Assembly (NCBI GenBank): GCA_963169105.1
Contig: OY720632.1
Location: forward strand, 5,022,001-5,086,000
DNA: 64,000 nucleotides
Direction of reading: 5' to 3'
Source: Ceriagrion tenellum
Taxonomy: Eukaryota; Arthropoda; Insecta; Odonata; Coenagrionidae
Part shown: positions 24,030 to 34,639 of the stretch, piece by piece
How the letters are laid out: every line of letters starts with the position of its first letter
Position numbering within the stretch: the first letter of the stretch is position 1
Position numbers and translations under genes: made by a program
Notes under the pieces: generated by a model
The model's database searches: none
Told to the model about the DNA's origin: nothing
Seen by the model: the letters and a program-made list of their open reading frames with translations, nothing else

Positions 24030-24522
24030 CTGAATATTTTCAATTATTCAATGATGGCTGAGTAAAATCATCTATCAGATCTGGCAGTAGGACTTAGTGG
24101 TACTATGGTAATGTTCACTTATTGTTATAGTTTAAATTGTTGCTACAGAAACCGAGGTAAAAATTCGAGTTTACCGGATATGATCATCGCGTTTGGGATT
24201 TTATACTTTTTCTTATCATCCCATTCTGTCATTGAAATGATGTCTCATCACTGCGTCTTGTTTGCCAGTTTTTCAACATGTCATGCCCATCTCTCCTCGT
24301 GAAATCCCCTCACTTCCATCTTTCTCGTCCTTATCTCGCTTATGGATTTGTCTCTCGCCCTCTGTCCACTCCACTTCCACGTTCATATCAAGTTGAACTT
24401 TACTTTCTTCCCGCCTCTTCTTTTTCTTCGTTCTTCGTCATTTTCCAAGCTGTGCATCTCACTGTTTGGTTAAATCGCCTCTCGATATGATATTCGTTTA
24501 CCCCAGAAATCGACAGCTATAT
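24030..24522. other. no gene recognised
   Basis: Anonymous sequence. Two short plus-strand frames (24105-24490) show no motif. Confidence 0.4.
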
Positions 24523-25407
24523 TCTATATCCAGTGATGTGAAGTAACGAAGTAAAAGTAATCGACTAACTTGTAATGATTACAGTTTTGGTGATTTTTAC
24601 TTGTAATCGATACATTTTTTGAAAAGTTATTTTTACTGGTAATCTACTTCAAAGCTGGTGCGAGTAATCGTTACAATTGAGTAATATTTACATTCGAGTA
24701 GTCGAAAGTGAAAATTTAAATTCCTCGAGCGCTGAACGCATTGAGAGGCAGTTTTAACTACATTGTCAAAAGGGGGAAGTTTCCCCATCTTCTGATGAAG
24801 TAAATCATTACTTCTTTGCACTTCAACAGAAATAGAGGTAGTTCACCAACTTCCAATTCTATAAAGAGTGTTTATCAAAGCAAACGCTTCCCAGCCATCC
24901 AGGGCTCCTGTGGAGCGACTTTTTAGTGTGTGCAAAGACATTTTGGCACCAATGAGGGGCAAACTATCTGATGCAAATTTAAAAATGCAATTGTTTTGCA
25001 AAGTAAATTCAAATATTTAAAAACTTATGTTTTTACCTTAAATATATATTCATTATATTGTGTTTTATATTTATTTGCATGGTGTTGATTTTAGAATGCA
25101 TCCTTATCCACAGGTGTAAATATTTATGCCTAAACTGCCTAAATCCAACATATTAATTATTCTTTAATGCTATGGCATTGGAGCATAATTAAAATGTTGG
25201 TTTGCATGTTAGTACTCCCTGTTTGAGAAAATATTGACTGCGATTGCGTCATTTACAGGAGAAAAATAAAAAGTAATTGTTATTGTAATCCTACTGATTA
25301 CATTTTCAAGAGGTAAATTGTAATTGTGATTGATTACAAATTTGACAGTGTAATTGGAATTGAGCCGATTACATTTTGTCATTACTTTTCCCATCACTGT
25401 CAATATC
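24523..25407 (+). mobile_element. hAT DNA transposon, internally deleted
   Basis: Termini CAGTGATGTGAAGTAA at the left (24531) and CAGTGATGGGAAAAGTAA read inward from the right (ending 25399) form short inverted repeats. The flanking octamers TCTATATC (24523-24530) and TCAATATC (25400-25407) match at 7 of 8 bases, as expected for hAT. GTAATCGATTAC-like subterminal repeats occur at both ends. At about 870 bp it is far shorter than an autonomous hAT (usually 2.5-5 kb), and only the transposase C-terminus survives. Confidence 0.9.
24871..25020 (+). pseudogene. hAT transposase C-terminal dimerisation domain (remnant)
   Basis: An open 49-codon stretch ending in TAA reads PSRAPVERLFSVCKDILAPM followed by RGKLSDANLKMQLFC. 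The PS.APVERLFS...L...R..L....L..L.F pattern is the conserved dimerisation domain at the very C-terminus of hAT transposases. The frame is open here. Upstream (about 24710-24870) it is decayed by stops (an SSDEVNHYF-like stretch is still visible). The N-terminal BED finger and the catalytic part are deleted. Confidence 0.9.
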
Positions 25408-25995
25408 TCCTGTGATTCCTAAATGCAGGTCTGCCTAGTAATTTACCATAAGTTCTCGTTCTTCCTTAAAGACGGATCATTTTTATCGCCTAATTTTCCG
25501 GCAAACAATGCAATCGACTGGTTTCCTGCATCGCTTTGAAACTCCGCGCATGAAGTTCTATCAGGACACTGTTTCAACGCATAGCGTCATTGTGCTGATG
25601 ATGACGCATTTAAACCTGGTCTTGAATTAATTTCATGCTTGAAATATCACAGTGTTTCCTTTAATCATAAACCGCATCCACAAAGTAACTCTGGAAACTT
25701 CGTCCTCAACACAATCGACGGAATCCATCACTGCAGAAAATTGGCCGCCATTTCTAATCTAGTCATTGCGTGCGAGTTCCTTATCACTTTGTGCGGAAAC
25801 CTCATCGTGACATAAAGTACATTAAGCCTATTGAAATAAAATAGCATCCATAACTTACGTTACTGCTTATCCCCAATGACACTGATGAGAGATGGATGAT
25901 AAAATATAATTAAACTACTCTCTGAAAACCTAGACTAAATGAAAAATGCACACTTATTATGATTCATAGTCATCGTGATATGCATTTTCTTAGTG
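25408..25995. other. no gene recognised
   Basis: Anonymous A+T-rich sequence. Confidence 0.4.
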
Positions 25996-25999
25996 TAGC

Positions 26000-26302
26000 T
26001 TCGGATTGGATTGGTTATTTGGGGAGGCGACCGACGGCTAAGGTCATTTGCGCCATAGGGGATAGGCAAGGGAGGAAGGGTGGATAGAGACCCGGCGTCG
26101 GCATTAGACTGCTCTTAACGAAAGGCGCCAAGGGGACCACGGTATAACGTCTCAGTCGACAGACGGAGTACTGTACTTGAAGTGCCCTCCACAAGACACT
26201 CAAGTAGGGATCGGGTTTCTACTGAAAAACATCCTCCTCTGCAGGGATTTGAACCCTGGCCGTCCGTATGGTTAGCCAGTACTCTAGCCACCACAGGCGT
26301 TT
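26000..26302 (-). mobile_element. tRNA-derived SINE (family 1)
   Basis: On the minus strand the head (26302-26236) reads as a tRNA-like promoter: A box near TGGCTAGAGTACTGG and B box GGGTTCAAATCCC. A ~200-bp body follows with GCCGACGCCGGGTCTCTATCC, and the 3' end GGTCGCCTCCCCAAATAACC closes with CCAATCCAATCC repeats. The body is shared with copies at 42.2 and 52.5 kb, and the 3' end with a fragment at 33.84 kb. Confidence 0.8.
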
Positions 26303-26324
26303 CGGGTCGCCCCCGGTCTTGAAG

Positions 26325-26640
26325 CTTTTCGCTTATCACCGGGACGGGTACGTAGTGGGAAAAGGGTAAAGGAATGGGAAGGATTAGAGAATTACAGCCA
26401 ATACGAGGCCGACACCATGAGGCAGATTGCCGTCAAAAGGACGACAACGGGCCCCCGCCTTCACCTAGTCCTCCTAGGTGTTGGGTTCCCCCAACAACGT
26501 TAGACGAGTCACCGCCATTCTCGCTTGCGCGAAAACTTCCCACACATCTGTTGAGAACCGGCGAAGCCCATTTCCCAAATTCTTGGGATAGGGTGTCCGC
26601 AACCAACCACACCAACCCGATCCCTAAATGTAGCTTTGAA
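26325..26640 (-). repeat. dispersed repeat block 5' of the SINE
   Basis: Reverse-strand match to 2585-2873. It lies immediately upstream of the SINE head, reading on the minus strand. The 2.6 kb copy has the block without the SINE, so the two parts are either separate repeats or a composite element. Confidence 0.65.
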
Positions 26641-26649
26641 CCGTGGAGC

Positions 26650-28111
26650 TGGATTAAGCTAAAAATCCTTTAATCGTGGTCCACTTTTAGTGATACGCCA
26701 TTTGAAAAAAAGGTTAGGGTGAGCTGGGTTCTTCTTTCGTTCAGCCACTCCACGTTGCGGAAACCGGTGGCGCGCTCCCCTTTGCGCTTTAACACTTCAT
26801 TATTTCTTCCCCAACACGAGAAAAACCTCGCAATCCACTTCTCCGTGTCTCTTTGTCATCCCTCCTCAACCTTTACCCCTCTCTCTCCTCCTGCTCACTG
26901 CTTCCTCCTTCCCAAAGGGACGATGTCCTGACTCCCGTGCGTCCCTCCCTAGAGTGGTCCACTTCGTCTATCCATCACCTCTTCCTCTTTTCATCCCTCC
27001 TCCTTCAACGCCCCTCCCCATTCACCCTCTCCAAACCACTCCCAACCCCGCTTCACCGCCTTCGCGACGCGCGGCAAACGGATTTACGCGAGTTGTCGCC
27101 AAAGCGGGGAAGGGAGGACTCCCCGGGTGTATGGTGAAGGGGGGGAGGGGGAGTGGGGGGGGGGGGTTTGGACGCCCCTCTGCTCTGAGGTTAAGCGTTC
27201 GTGCGTTCTTGTAGAATTGCGTGCGTGCGTCAGCGGCGCATTACTCGCCGTCTCTGCGAGCAATTGGCGGCTCAAAAGGTGTCGCGAAGGAAAATGAGAA
27301 ATGCCAAAGAAAATTACGCCATGAAAAAAATCATTTGGCTGAAGTTAGTCGGAGAGTTTATTGTTTGTGCACAGATTTGAGAGAAACTTTGCTTACTTGT
27401 TCAGACGAGGGTGTAGAAAACACAGCTCTGTAAATCTATTTTAAGTGCGTCTATTCATAATCGTGGATGCTTGTATACCGGCTTCACGAGAAAAGATTTC
27501 AGTTTGTGGCTAGCCGAAGGCAAAATCAGTGAGCAAGCAGGGTGTATTATGTACTTGGCGTTATTTTCCACTTAATTATCTGTAGGAAAACGTATCCACA
27601 GTTAAGAATTCCATCGCGCTGCATTTTCCCAGTAAATCTCTATTTCATTCAATTATATTTGATATTATACAAGCTATGATTTGAATCTGATTTTTTTAAG
27701 GGTAAGAGAAAACTAGGAGGTTAAAAAAAATTGAAATAGAAAAAAAATCGTTTTGCGTATGATTAAAATATAATTTCAGTTGAAAATATTGGGAATAAAT
27801 GTGTGGAAGGATAATATGGTTCCACCATGTTCTACTGGTCGCTGCTCAAACTTGACTTCCGCTTCGGTCGATTCAACTGGATGTAGTCACTTGGAATCCT
27901 GTTTTTCATTCACATCTATAGATATTATACAAAATACTATCCACTTGCAAAATAGAAGTTTCAATTATGATTCGAGTAAGATTTGACAAGGCTTTATCTT
28001 TCAAACTAGAAAGATGGGCACATTTTGAATATACATACATTTTTTCAGACCTCAAAAATTTATCTTGGGAGTTAATGGTGTGAATACACGTCATCATCGC
28101 CATTGTGACAT
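26650..28111. other. no gene recognised; CpG/pyrimidine-rich island
   Basis: C+T-rich from about 26800 to 27060, then a CpG-rich stretch with a long G tract. Overlapping frames on both strands have no recognisable motif. A+T-rich after 27280. Confidence 0.4.
27139..27166 (+). repeat. G-tract with G-quadruplex potential
   Basis: Runs of G (7, 5 and 12 long) are separated by single A or AGT bases on the plus strand. Structure is inferred from sequence only. Confidence 0.6.
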
Positions 28112-28660
28112 CTATCCTTGGACAGGTTTCAACGGTACTGCCTCCACAGCATTCTTGTCCTGGGCCTCTCTCTTCATCTCATCATAGCTCCTTCCTTTTT
28201 TGATTTCTGACAGCATTCCGTGCCTCCTCCTTCCCCTTCCTCTCTTCCCTTCTATTTTCCCTTCTATAATTAATTTCTGAACACTATTCCTCCTTAAAAT
28301 ATGCCCAAACCAATTATTCTTCCTCTTTTTAATTTCTCTCAAGATATTCCTTTCTTCTCCAATCCTCCTCAGCGCCTCATTATTCCCGACTATCTTCCCA
28401 CCCATTTCTCTCCATTCGTCGCCGCTGCCACATCTCAAAGCATTCCAAGTACTTTTTTTCTCTCTTCTTCAAGGTCCATGTTTCGCATCCGCACAGTACA
28501 ATACTCCATATGAAGCATTTTGCGAATCTTTCTCTTATATCTGTCCTGACATTCCTCTATGTCATCAGTTCCTTAATCTTGCTAAATGCCACTTTTCCTT
28601 GCGCAATTCTACTTTTGAATTCCTCTGTACAATTGCCGCTCCGCTTATTCACCGGAGGGT
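28112..28660 (-). mobile_element. RTE-like LINE 3' fragment
   Basis: Minus frame 28112-28438 contains RIGEERNILREIKKRKNNWF, GHILRRNSVQKLIIEGKIEG and KRGRGRRRHGMLSEIKKG. Decayed upstream codons (RFAKCFIWS, CGCETWTLKK, YLECFEMWQRRR) reach about 28660. It is the same family as the fragments at 29.3 and 29.65 kb. Confidence 0.9.
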
Positions 28661-29299
28661 ATCTATCGTATGACTATGCTTAGATTACCCGCTGTTTTCA
28701 GTGTTCGCCGTCAACGATAGTCGGCCATCCCCTCTGTTCCCTTCCCGGTCTGTACGGCGCAGCGAATCTTCTCCACGTTTCCCATTTCATGCGAGCGCTT
28801 CGTGTGTTGTAATTGGCCCTGCTCTTGTCTTGTCACTCGTTCCCCCCACTTTCGCCTCTCCTCTCTCATTCTTCAAGACGACGCCCTCTGTTCCTTCGTT
28901 TACTCTTGAGCTTTCCTGTCGTTTGAAGCCTTTTCGTTGTACTCCATTAGTGCGCAGCCCTCTGGGATTGACCTCGCTCCCGCTCAACCGCTTGCTTCTC
29001 TCCCAAGTAATCGCGTTCATTTCCCACCCTTCACAACCGCTCCCCCCATCCGCAGCATTTTCCTCGCCATATCTTTTTATTTTCTCGCCAGAGGGAGAGA
29101 GCGTCGTCACGGTTTAACCCGCCTTGGTCTTTTGTGTCTCACGTCCTTCCCCTATTATTATTCCCCTATTATTATTTCCCCTATTATTCCCTCCCTCTTC
29201 TCTTCCCTCTTTCATGTGTCCTCTTTACCAATTTCATTTTTCTAAGTATCCTTCGTGTGTTTTTTTGTTCAGTTTCAACTCCTCTAAGATTCGCCTTGC
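28661..29299. other. no gene recognised; CT-rich, short tandem repeat
   Basis: Pyrimidine-rich DNA with long frames on both strands (138 codons at 28701-29117, 107 codons opposite) and no domain. Three copies of a CCCCTATTATTATT-like unit occur at about 29148-29189. Confidence 0.45.
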
Positions 29300-29636
29300 T
29301 TGGTGACTTACGGCAGCGAAACATGGGAAATAAAAAAAAAGATGAAAAGTATTTAAAAAGTTTCGAAATGTGGTCGTGGAGAAAAATACTTACGGTGAAG
29401 TGGACGGATAGTATGAGAAATGAGGAAGTACTAATGACAATAGGAGAAGAAAGAAAACTGCTGAGGGAAATCAAAAAGAGGAAGACAGCTTGGATGGGAC
29501 ATATATTACGTCAACATTGTCTTTTTAGAAGAATTATTGAAGGAAAAATTGAAGGAAAGCGAGGAAGGGGAAGAAGAAGAATTGGAATGCTCGATGACAT
29601 AAAAAATGACGGACGGCACGCAATTCGGGGATGAGT
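29300..29636 (+). mobile_element. RTE-like LINE 3' half (plus strand)
   Basis: Reads VTYGSETWEIKKKDEKYLKS from 29303. After a frame shift it continues with FEMWSWRKILTVKWTDSMRN, MTIGEERKLLREIKKRKTAW, MGHILRQHCLFRRIIEGKIE and GKRGRGRRRIGMLDDIKN. It begins exactly at the motif where the adjacent minus-strand fragment ends, so the two could be parts of one rearranged element or two insertions. Confidence 0.85.
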
Positions 29637-29649
29637 GTCATGTTTGAAT

Positions 29650-30112
29650 GCACTTTCTCCGCAACCTAAGTACTTTTCAACTCTCTTTTTGACTGTCCAT
29701 GTTTTGCTACCGTAAGTCACAACATTCCATTCAAAACATTTAGCAAATCTCTTTCTCAGTTCTATTGGAATTCTAAATGCTGTCAGAAGTTCTTTCACCT
29801 TCTCAAATGCTTTTTTACCCATAGCTATCGGCTGTCTTACTTCCTGGGTACAGCTCCCATTCTCAGTCACTAAACTTCCCAAGTACTGAAATGATTTCAC
29901 TTGCTCATCAATTTTTCCTTCTACGGATATATTAATGATTGATTCATTCTTACTTACTCTCAACACTTTTGTCTTTCCAACATTTATTTTCATTCCGTAT
30001 TCTTTCCCCACTCTTGCATTACTCTCCATCATGTACTGTAGCTCCTCTTCTGAATCCGCCAGCACTGCTTGATCATCTGCATACTTCACTGTCTTTATTT
30101 TCCTTCATTTTA
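29650..30112 (-). mobile_element. RTE-like LINE, YADD-box region (minus strand)
   Basis: Minus frame 29511-30089 opens with MKYADDQAVLADSEEELQ, the catalytic YADD box of reverse transcriptase (palm domain). It continues with GMKINVGKTKVLRVSKNE, FQYLGSLVTENGSCTQEV, PIELRKRFAKCFEWNVVTYG and SKTWTVKKRVEKYL, where LINE similarity stops. It is the only intact YADD motif seen in this window. The 5' part of the RT and the 3' end are missing. Confidence 0.9.
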
Positions 30113-30119
30113 TTCCTTC

Positions 30120-30655
30120 ATTGCTGGTAAATATCGTTATCGTTAAGGCCTATGTTCATTGACGTGAACACCTTGTAGGTACCAACATGAATTTTCTCTA
30201 AATTTATTTTTAAACTAGTCACGTGAAGGTTAAAATATGCATGCAATGTACTTTTTCATAAATCATAAATTGATTGTTGCATTAATTATGAAAAGGAAGC
30301 AAGGAAATGTTTCTCCAAGTGATTTAAGTGTTCAGCTGTTCACCGCAAAATCCTAAATCCGATATGTAACCTCGCCTAGAGAACCATGCTTCAGGCTAGG
30401 GAACCGTGCCCGATGTTACGACCTTTCAACGCTACTAATCGTATCCATTTGATAAAATTCCTTTAAAAAATAGTAGGTTTACGGCGAGTCTGTCCAAAAT
30501 TTTATCTTCTGCCGGTAATTAATTGGCTTTAATTCCGTTTCATTGCAGTGGGAAATCCAATGGACGTAACATTGAGCTCGCATTTACTCTGGTGTACTTC
30601 CGATTATACCTGCGTACATAAACACCAATGTGAAATAATGGTGTTGATTTCTTTA
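30120..30655. other. no gene recognised
   Basis: Anonymous A+T-rich sequence. Confidence 0.4.
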
Positions 30656-30660
30656 AATCA

Positions 30661-30850
30661 GGCTCCGGTGGTGGTGGGGTAAAGTCCTCGCCTGCTAACC
30701 CGAGGGTCGTGGGTTCGAGTCCCGCCTGGGTAGAATATTATCTGCCCAGGACATGGGTGTTTGTGTCTAGTCCGTTGTTATCGTTAATCATCCGACGTAA
30801 AGTGGCCTACTGTGCTGTATTCGGGATAGTGGAGATAAATACTCATGTTT
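30661..30850 (+). mobile_element. tRNA-derived SINE (family 2)
   Basis: The head (30661-30732) resembles a tRNA: GTGGTGGTGGGGTAAAGTCC in the A-box region, CCTGCTAACCCGAGG in the anticodon-arm region and the B box GGGTTCGAGTCCC. The acceptor ends do not pair as in a working tRNA. The head runs into a ~110-bp body (TGCCCAGGACATGGGTG, ATCCGACGTAAAGTGGCC). No second copy of this family was seen in the window. Confidence 0.75.
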
Positions 30851-30859
30851 TGCGTCCCA

Positions 30860-31262
30860 GTTATTCCGCTGAGTAAGCGGCTTAGTGATTATGCGCAACT
30901 ACTAATGAGTAATTATCATTACAGCGTATTTTTATGATTGGCGTTTGGGATTTTTGCCACTCAGCAGATAGCGGAACGATCCCTCGGCGTTGGCATCGAC
31001 TTTTGAAGAGCATCGTTCCTCCGCACTGTCACGTGATCGCGGACACCAGCGTCTGTCTCCTTGGCGTTGCCAAATGAAACACCTCCCCCACCACTAGCCG
31101 TTCTCTGCTTCGCTAATGACTGGAGAATAACGGAGATAATTTTAGAGGAAAGGGCTCAGGGTATACTTAAATGTGTGTCCTTCGCTTTCGTGGATCCTCC
31201 TTCGACCTTTATGACATTTGTACATCATCATCTTAATCTGTCAAGATGTACAAAACTTGTCT
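30860..31262. other. no gene recognised
   Basis: Anonymous sequence up to the mariner element. Confidence 0.4.
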
Positions 31263-31265
31263 GAG

Positions 31266-32049
31266 TACGAGGGGTGTTTTTTAAGTAAGTACCGTTTTGA
31301 AATAAAAACAAAACAAGTATTTTTTTCTTAACAACTATATTTTTACATGAAAACCTGTACCTTAATGTACTTTCCAACATAATTTCCACCAATATTAAGG
31401 CACTTATCGCATCGTAGAACTGTCTTTTGAATCCTTCCCTCATTTAAGTCTTCCGACTGATTTGACAACCACTGCAACACGGTCGTTTTGACCTCATCAT
31501 CGTCATCGTGGCGCTGACCACTCAGATGCATCTTCAAATACAAAAACAGGTGGTAGTCACTGGGCGCTTGATCGGGACTATACGGAGGGTGATCAAGTTT
31601 TTCCCACCCAAATGATCCGATGAGATCTTGAGTTTGATTAGCCATGTGTGGACGGGCATTGTCATGGAGCAAAACGATCCCTTTACTCGGCACGCCACGC
31701 CTTTTCTTTTGGATTCTCTAAAAGCTCTAACCATTTTCCATACCATTCCATCGTTTATAATGTCCTTTCTATAAACTTCACTGATCTGACGGTGAATTTC
31801 AGCCGATATCACGCCTTAAGCACTAAGAAAACGAATCACAGCACGTACTTCACAGTCGGCGGGATTCTCAATCGGCAGAGGTATTTTAAATACTCACAAA
31901 CAAACGTAAACACGGCCGAATGTTTCCGTAATGGCGTCTGTGGCTTCCTAACAGATGTAGATACATAGCGCTTATGCACCAAATGTCGACCACAGCACTG
32001 AAGTGTCCGAATTTCAAAACGGTACATACTTAAAAAAACATGTCTCGTA
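31266..32049 (-). mobile_element. mariner element, internally deleted
   Basis: TA dinucleotides at 31266-31267 and 32048-32049 flank ~30-bp inverted repeats: CGAGGGGTGTTTTTTAAGTA at the left, and CGAGACATGTTTTTTTAAGT read inward from the right. Both continue into ACCGTTTTGAAAT. At about 780 bp it is well short of the usual ~1.3 kb. On the minus strand the N-terminal helix-turn-helix remnant (SAEIHRQISEVYRKDIINDG, about 31800-31730) joins directly to the C-terminal catalytic part, so the middle, including the first catalytic aspartate, is deleted. Confidence 0.93.
31343..31693 (-). pseudogene. mariner transposase C-terminal part
   Basis: Frame of 116 codons: KGIVLLHDNARPHMANQT holds the second catalytic D (HDNARPH), and HPPYSPDQAPSDYHLF holds the third D of the DD34D triad. 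Then come YLKMHLSGQRHDDDDEVKTT and RCDKCLNIGGNYVGKY, the usual mariner C-terminus. The segment is open, but without the first aspartate and the linker it cannot encode an active enzyme. Confidence 0.93.
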
Positions 32050-32054
32050 TTTTA

Positions 32055-33837
32055 TAACGTTGGAAGTTAAGGCAAATTCCATGGATTCTTATTCCTGCGG
32101 AAGGGAACTGGGCGAGTGGCAAACGTCGGGAGTGGCTTCACCACCCGTTACAGAGTGCTGTTCAAAGAAGATCACGTTGGTCGGCGCTTCGACTCCAAAT
32201 AATAGACATTTAAATAAATATGCTTACTACGGACTTGGTTAGATGACATTCTTGAAAGATAACGAGATTTCCACTTCACTGCTTTTTAAAATTTGTGTGC
32301 CAAACATTTTGAAAGATGTTATTCGGTATTTTTATCTGCACCAAAGAAAAATATTTTAACTCGTGTCTATAAAATAGCAATGATCCTCGCGTTGTTGTAC
32401 AAGTGTGTGGTAAAAGATTGACTTGACTTGTCGTTTATTTAGCCTGGGGTGGATGAGGCCAGATCAGATGGCCCCCTCATCCCCCACCGCAGGGATCAAT
32501 CTCGTAATCCTTCGTGGCAATTTTATGCGAACAGTTTCTCCGGATTTTCGATGGTGTATTTATCTCCCTGGATGCTTTTCTTATCACCTATTCCCATGGG
32601 TTGAGAGGAAATGGAAGCTGGGAATGACACAACAGCTCCAATCCGCACACTACATCCACGCTGGATGGTTAGAGCTGTAGTAAGTGCTGCATGATTGTCA
32701 CGAGACGATGCACTACAGATGATGGCATTTAAAAAAAAGAAGTTCTCATCCTTTCTTTGTTTCTTTCGTTATTCTTCCTCCAAAACGCCCGTGCGATAAT
32801 TACGCGCTGCTGTGAAACTGCTCATAATTCTCGTGGCGGACTTACCTGTGGGTTTTTTTTCTTTTATTCATCTCTCCTTTCCTCCTGGTTTATGGTCCTA
32901 TCCTCCCACCGTTCCACCCCCATCCATCCCCAATCCTCCCCATAAACACACAAAGCGCCCCCACTCTCTCTCTCCCTCCCCGTTGTCTGAGTCTCCTGCG
33001 CATTCGTCCGACGCTTCAGTTCCTCTTCTCCACCCTCGTCGTCGCTTGACGAGAGAGTGTTTTTCGGGAAAAAGCGCTCTTCTCACTCCCCATCCCTCCC
33101 ATCTCCTCCTCATGTCTTCGACTCCCTCCCTCTTTCTCACCCCCAATCTTCACCTCCTCCTCTTCCTCCTCTCCACCTACCCCCTCATCTCATCCCCCCC
33201 CGCTTTGGTCATTTTGCCTGGTCATTAGCGATGATGTTACACCACACTTTTCGGACCGCCTTGCCTCCCGAGATGCCTTTTTTTATTTTTTTTGTTTGTA
33301 TCGCAGAGTGCAATTTATCCCGCAGAGGAGTACCATCGCTGAATATTTCCCCCGCGAGAGAGAGATACAGCCGAGAGACGCACACGTCCACAAAACAACT
33401 CGCCGTAGTGTCCCAGTTTTTTAAGCCCAGTCTTCTTCATTTTTTCCTCGCAGCCAGCGCACTTCTTTCACGAGATGACATTTCTTGCTGAACACTCGCA
33501 TTTAATTTTAAATTTATTTTCTACTTGCCATTTATGGATGTCGATGTGGAATATCTATTATATAGAGCAAGTTTTTGAGGTATAAGTAATAAATGGATGC
33601 ATATAATGGTCGTTCTATTCACGCAGCATTTAACATTCCCCATTTTCGTAGACATCTGCCGTTGGATTTTAATTATACATATATGCATCTTTCTCTTAAC
33701 TAAATTTTCCATTGCATTCTGACCCCATCATTAATACCTTCGTTCCCAGAGTTTCGATTATCTCTTAGGATGGTACCCAATTCCACTTTTGAGGCTAACT
33801 CTCAAGATTATGCCAAAGATGTTGAAGATAACTTTTT
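32055..33837. other. no gene recognised; CCC/CT-rich island
   Basis: A+T-rich to 32700, then a pyrimidine-rich island (about 32860-33220) with overlapping frames on both strands up to 144 codons and no motif. Confidence 0.4.
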
Positions 33838-33873
33838 CGGTCGGTCGCCTCCCTAAAAATCCAATCCAATCCT
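33838..33873 (+). mobile_element. SINE family 1, 3' end fragment
   Basis: CGGTCGGTCGCCTCCCTAAA followed by AATCCAATCCAATCC matches the 3' end of the SINE at 26.0 kb. Upstream body similarity is not clear. Confidence 0.6.
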
Positions 33874-33879
33874 ATTACC

Positions 33880-34630
33880 GTGACTTCGAGTTAATGGGAT
33901 GCCATTATATATTGCTTTAGAGAATTGTTTCCAGCGAAAGCTAATTGTCTCTAGTCATCTTCCGAATATAAATGACCTCACTCAATCATCCATTTATTTC
34001 GGCGCCGACGCGCATTACAAGTCGTTCACTCACTTTCATCTTGTTGTAGATTTGGCGTTTAGGTTTTCAGATTTATTTGCAGCGTTGCAAAGCATCCGAG
34101 TTCACTTTTCTCACATTCGTGCATCACTACTTGAATATCCTATCCTAATTTTTGTCAGATCCTTTAATTTCTCAACTCTCTTTTACTTTAATTTTCCTTA
34201 AATGCATGAAATAGATATCATCAGATATGTCACTTTGAGAGTGTGGAATAATTTATGCAACCTGTACTCCTACTCGTTTGCTTGCATTATTTACCTCTTT
34301 ATATCTGGAGTACGTACAAAAAATAACACAGTCGACAGAAATGTAGCCAATCTTTAAATTGGTGTAATACCATGTGGGGAATGGAATCTATTGGTTGAAG
34401 AGCCTATGATGATATGCATTTCAATTTATTATATGTAAACAAACACGGTCCCTATAAGCCACATCGGTTGTCAGAAGGATCCGCACACATGCATACAATG
34501 CGGCAAATAACAAAATGATGTATAAAAAACACTTAAAAAAACAAGTTACAACAATTTACATTATTACAACTTGAGAACATTGAACATAGCTAATAGATTT
34601 AGGCATTCCACATTTTTGAATACACAGGTA
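33880..34630. other. no gene recognised
   Basis: A+T-rich, with one 100-codon plus frame (33899-34201) of no recognised similarity. Confidence 0.4.
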
Positions 34631-34639
34631 TTCATGCCA

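Noticed and set aside
26236..26302. Possible functional tRNA gene on the minus strand
   Set aside because: Only the promoter-like head is tRNA-like; the body and 3' repeats match a SINE family with other copies here.
30661..30732. Possible functional tRNA gene
   Set aside because: B box is good, but the acceptor stem does not pair and the sequence continues into a SINE body.
31648..31968. 106-codon plus frame
   Set aside because: Antisense to the mariner transposase remnant.
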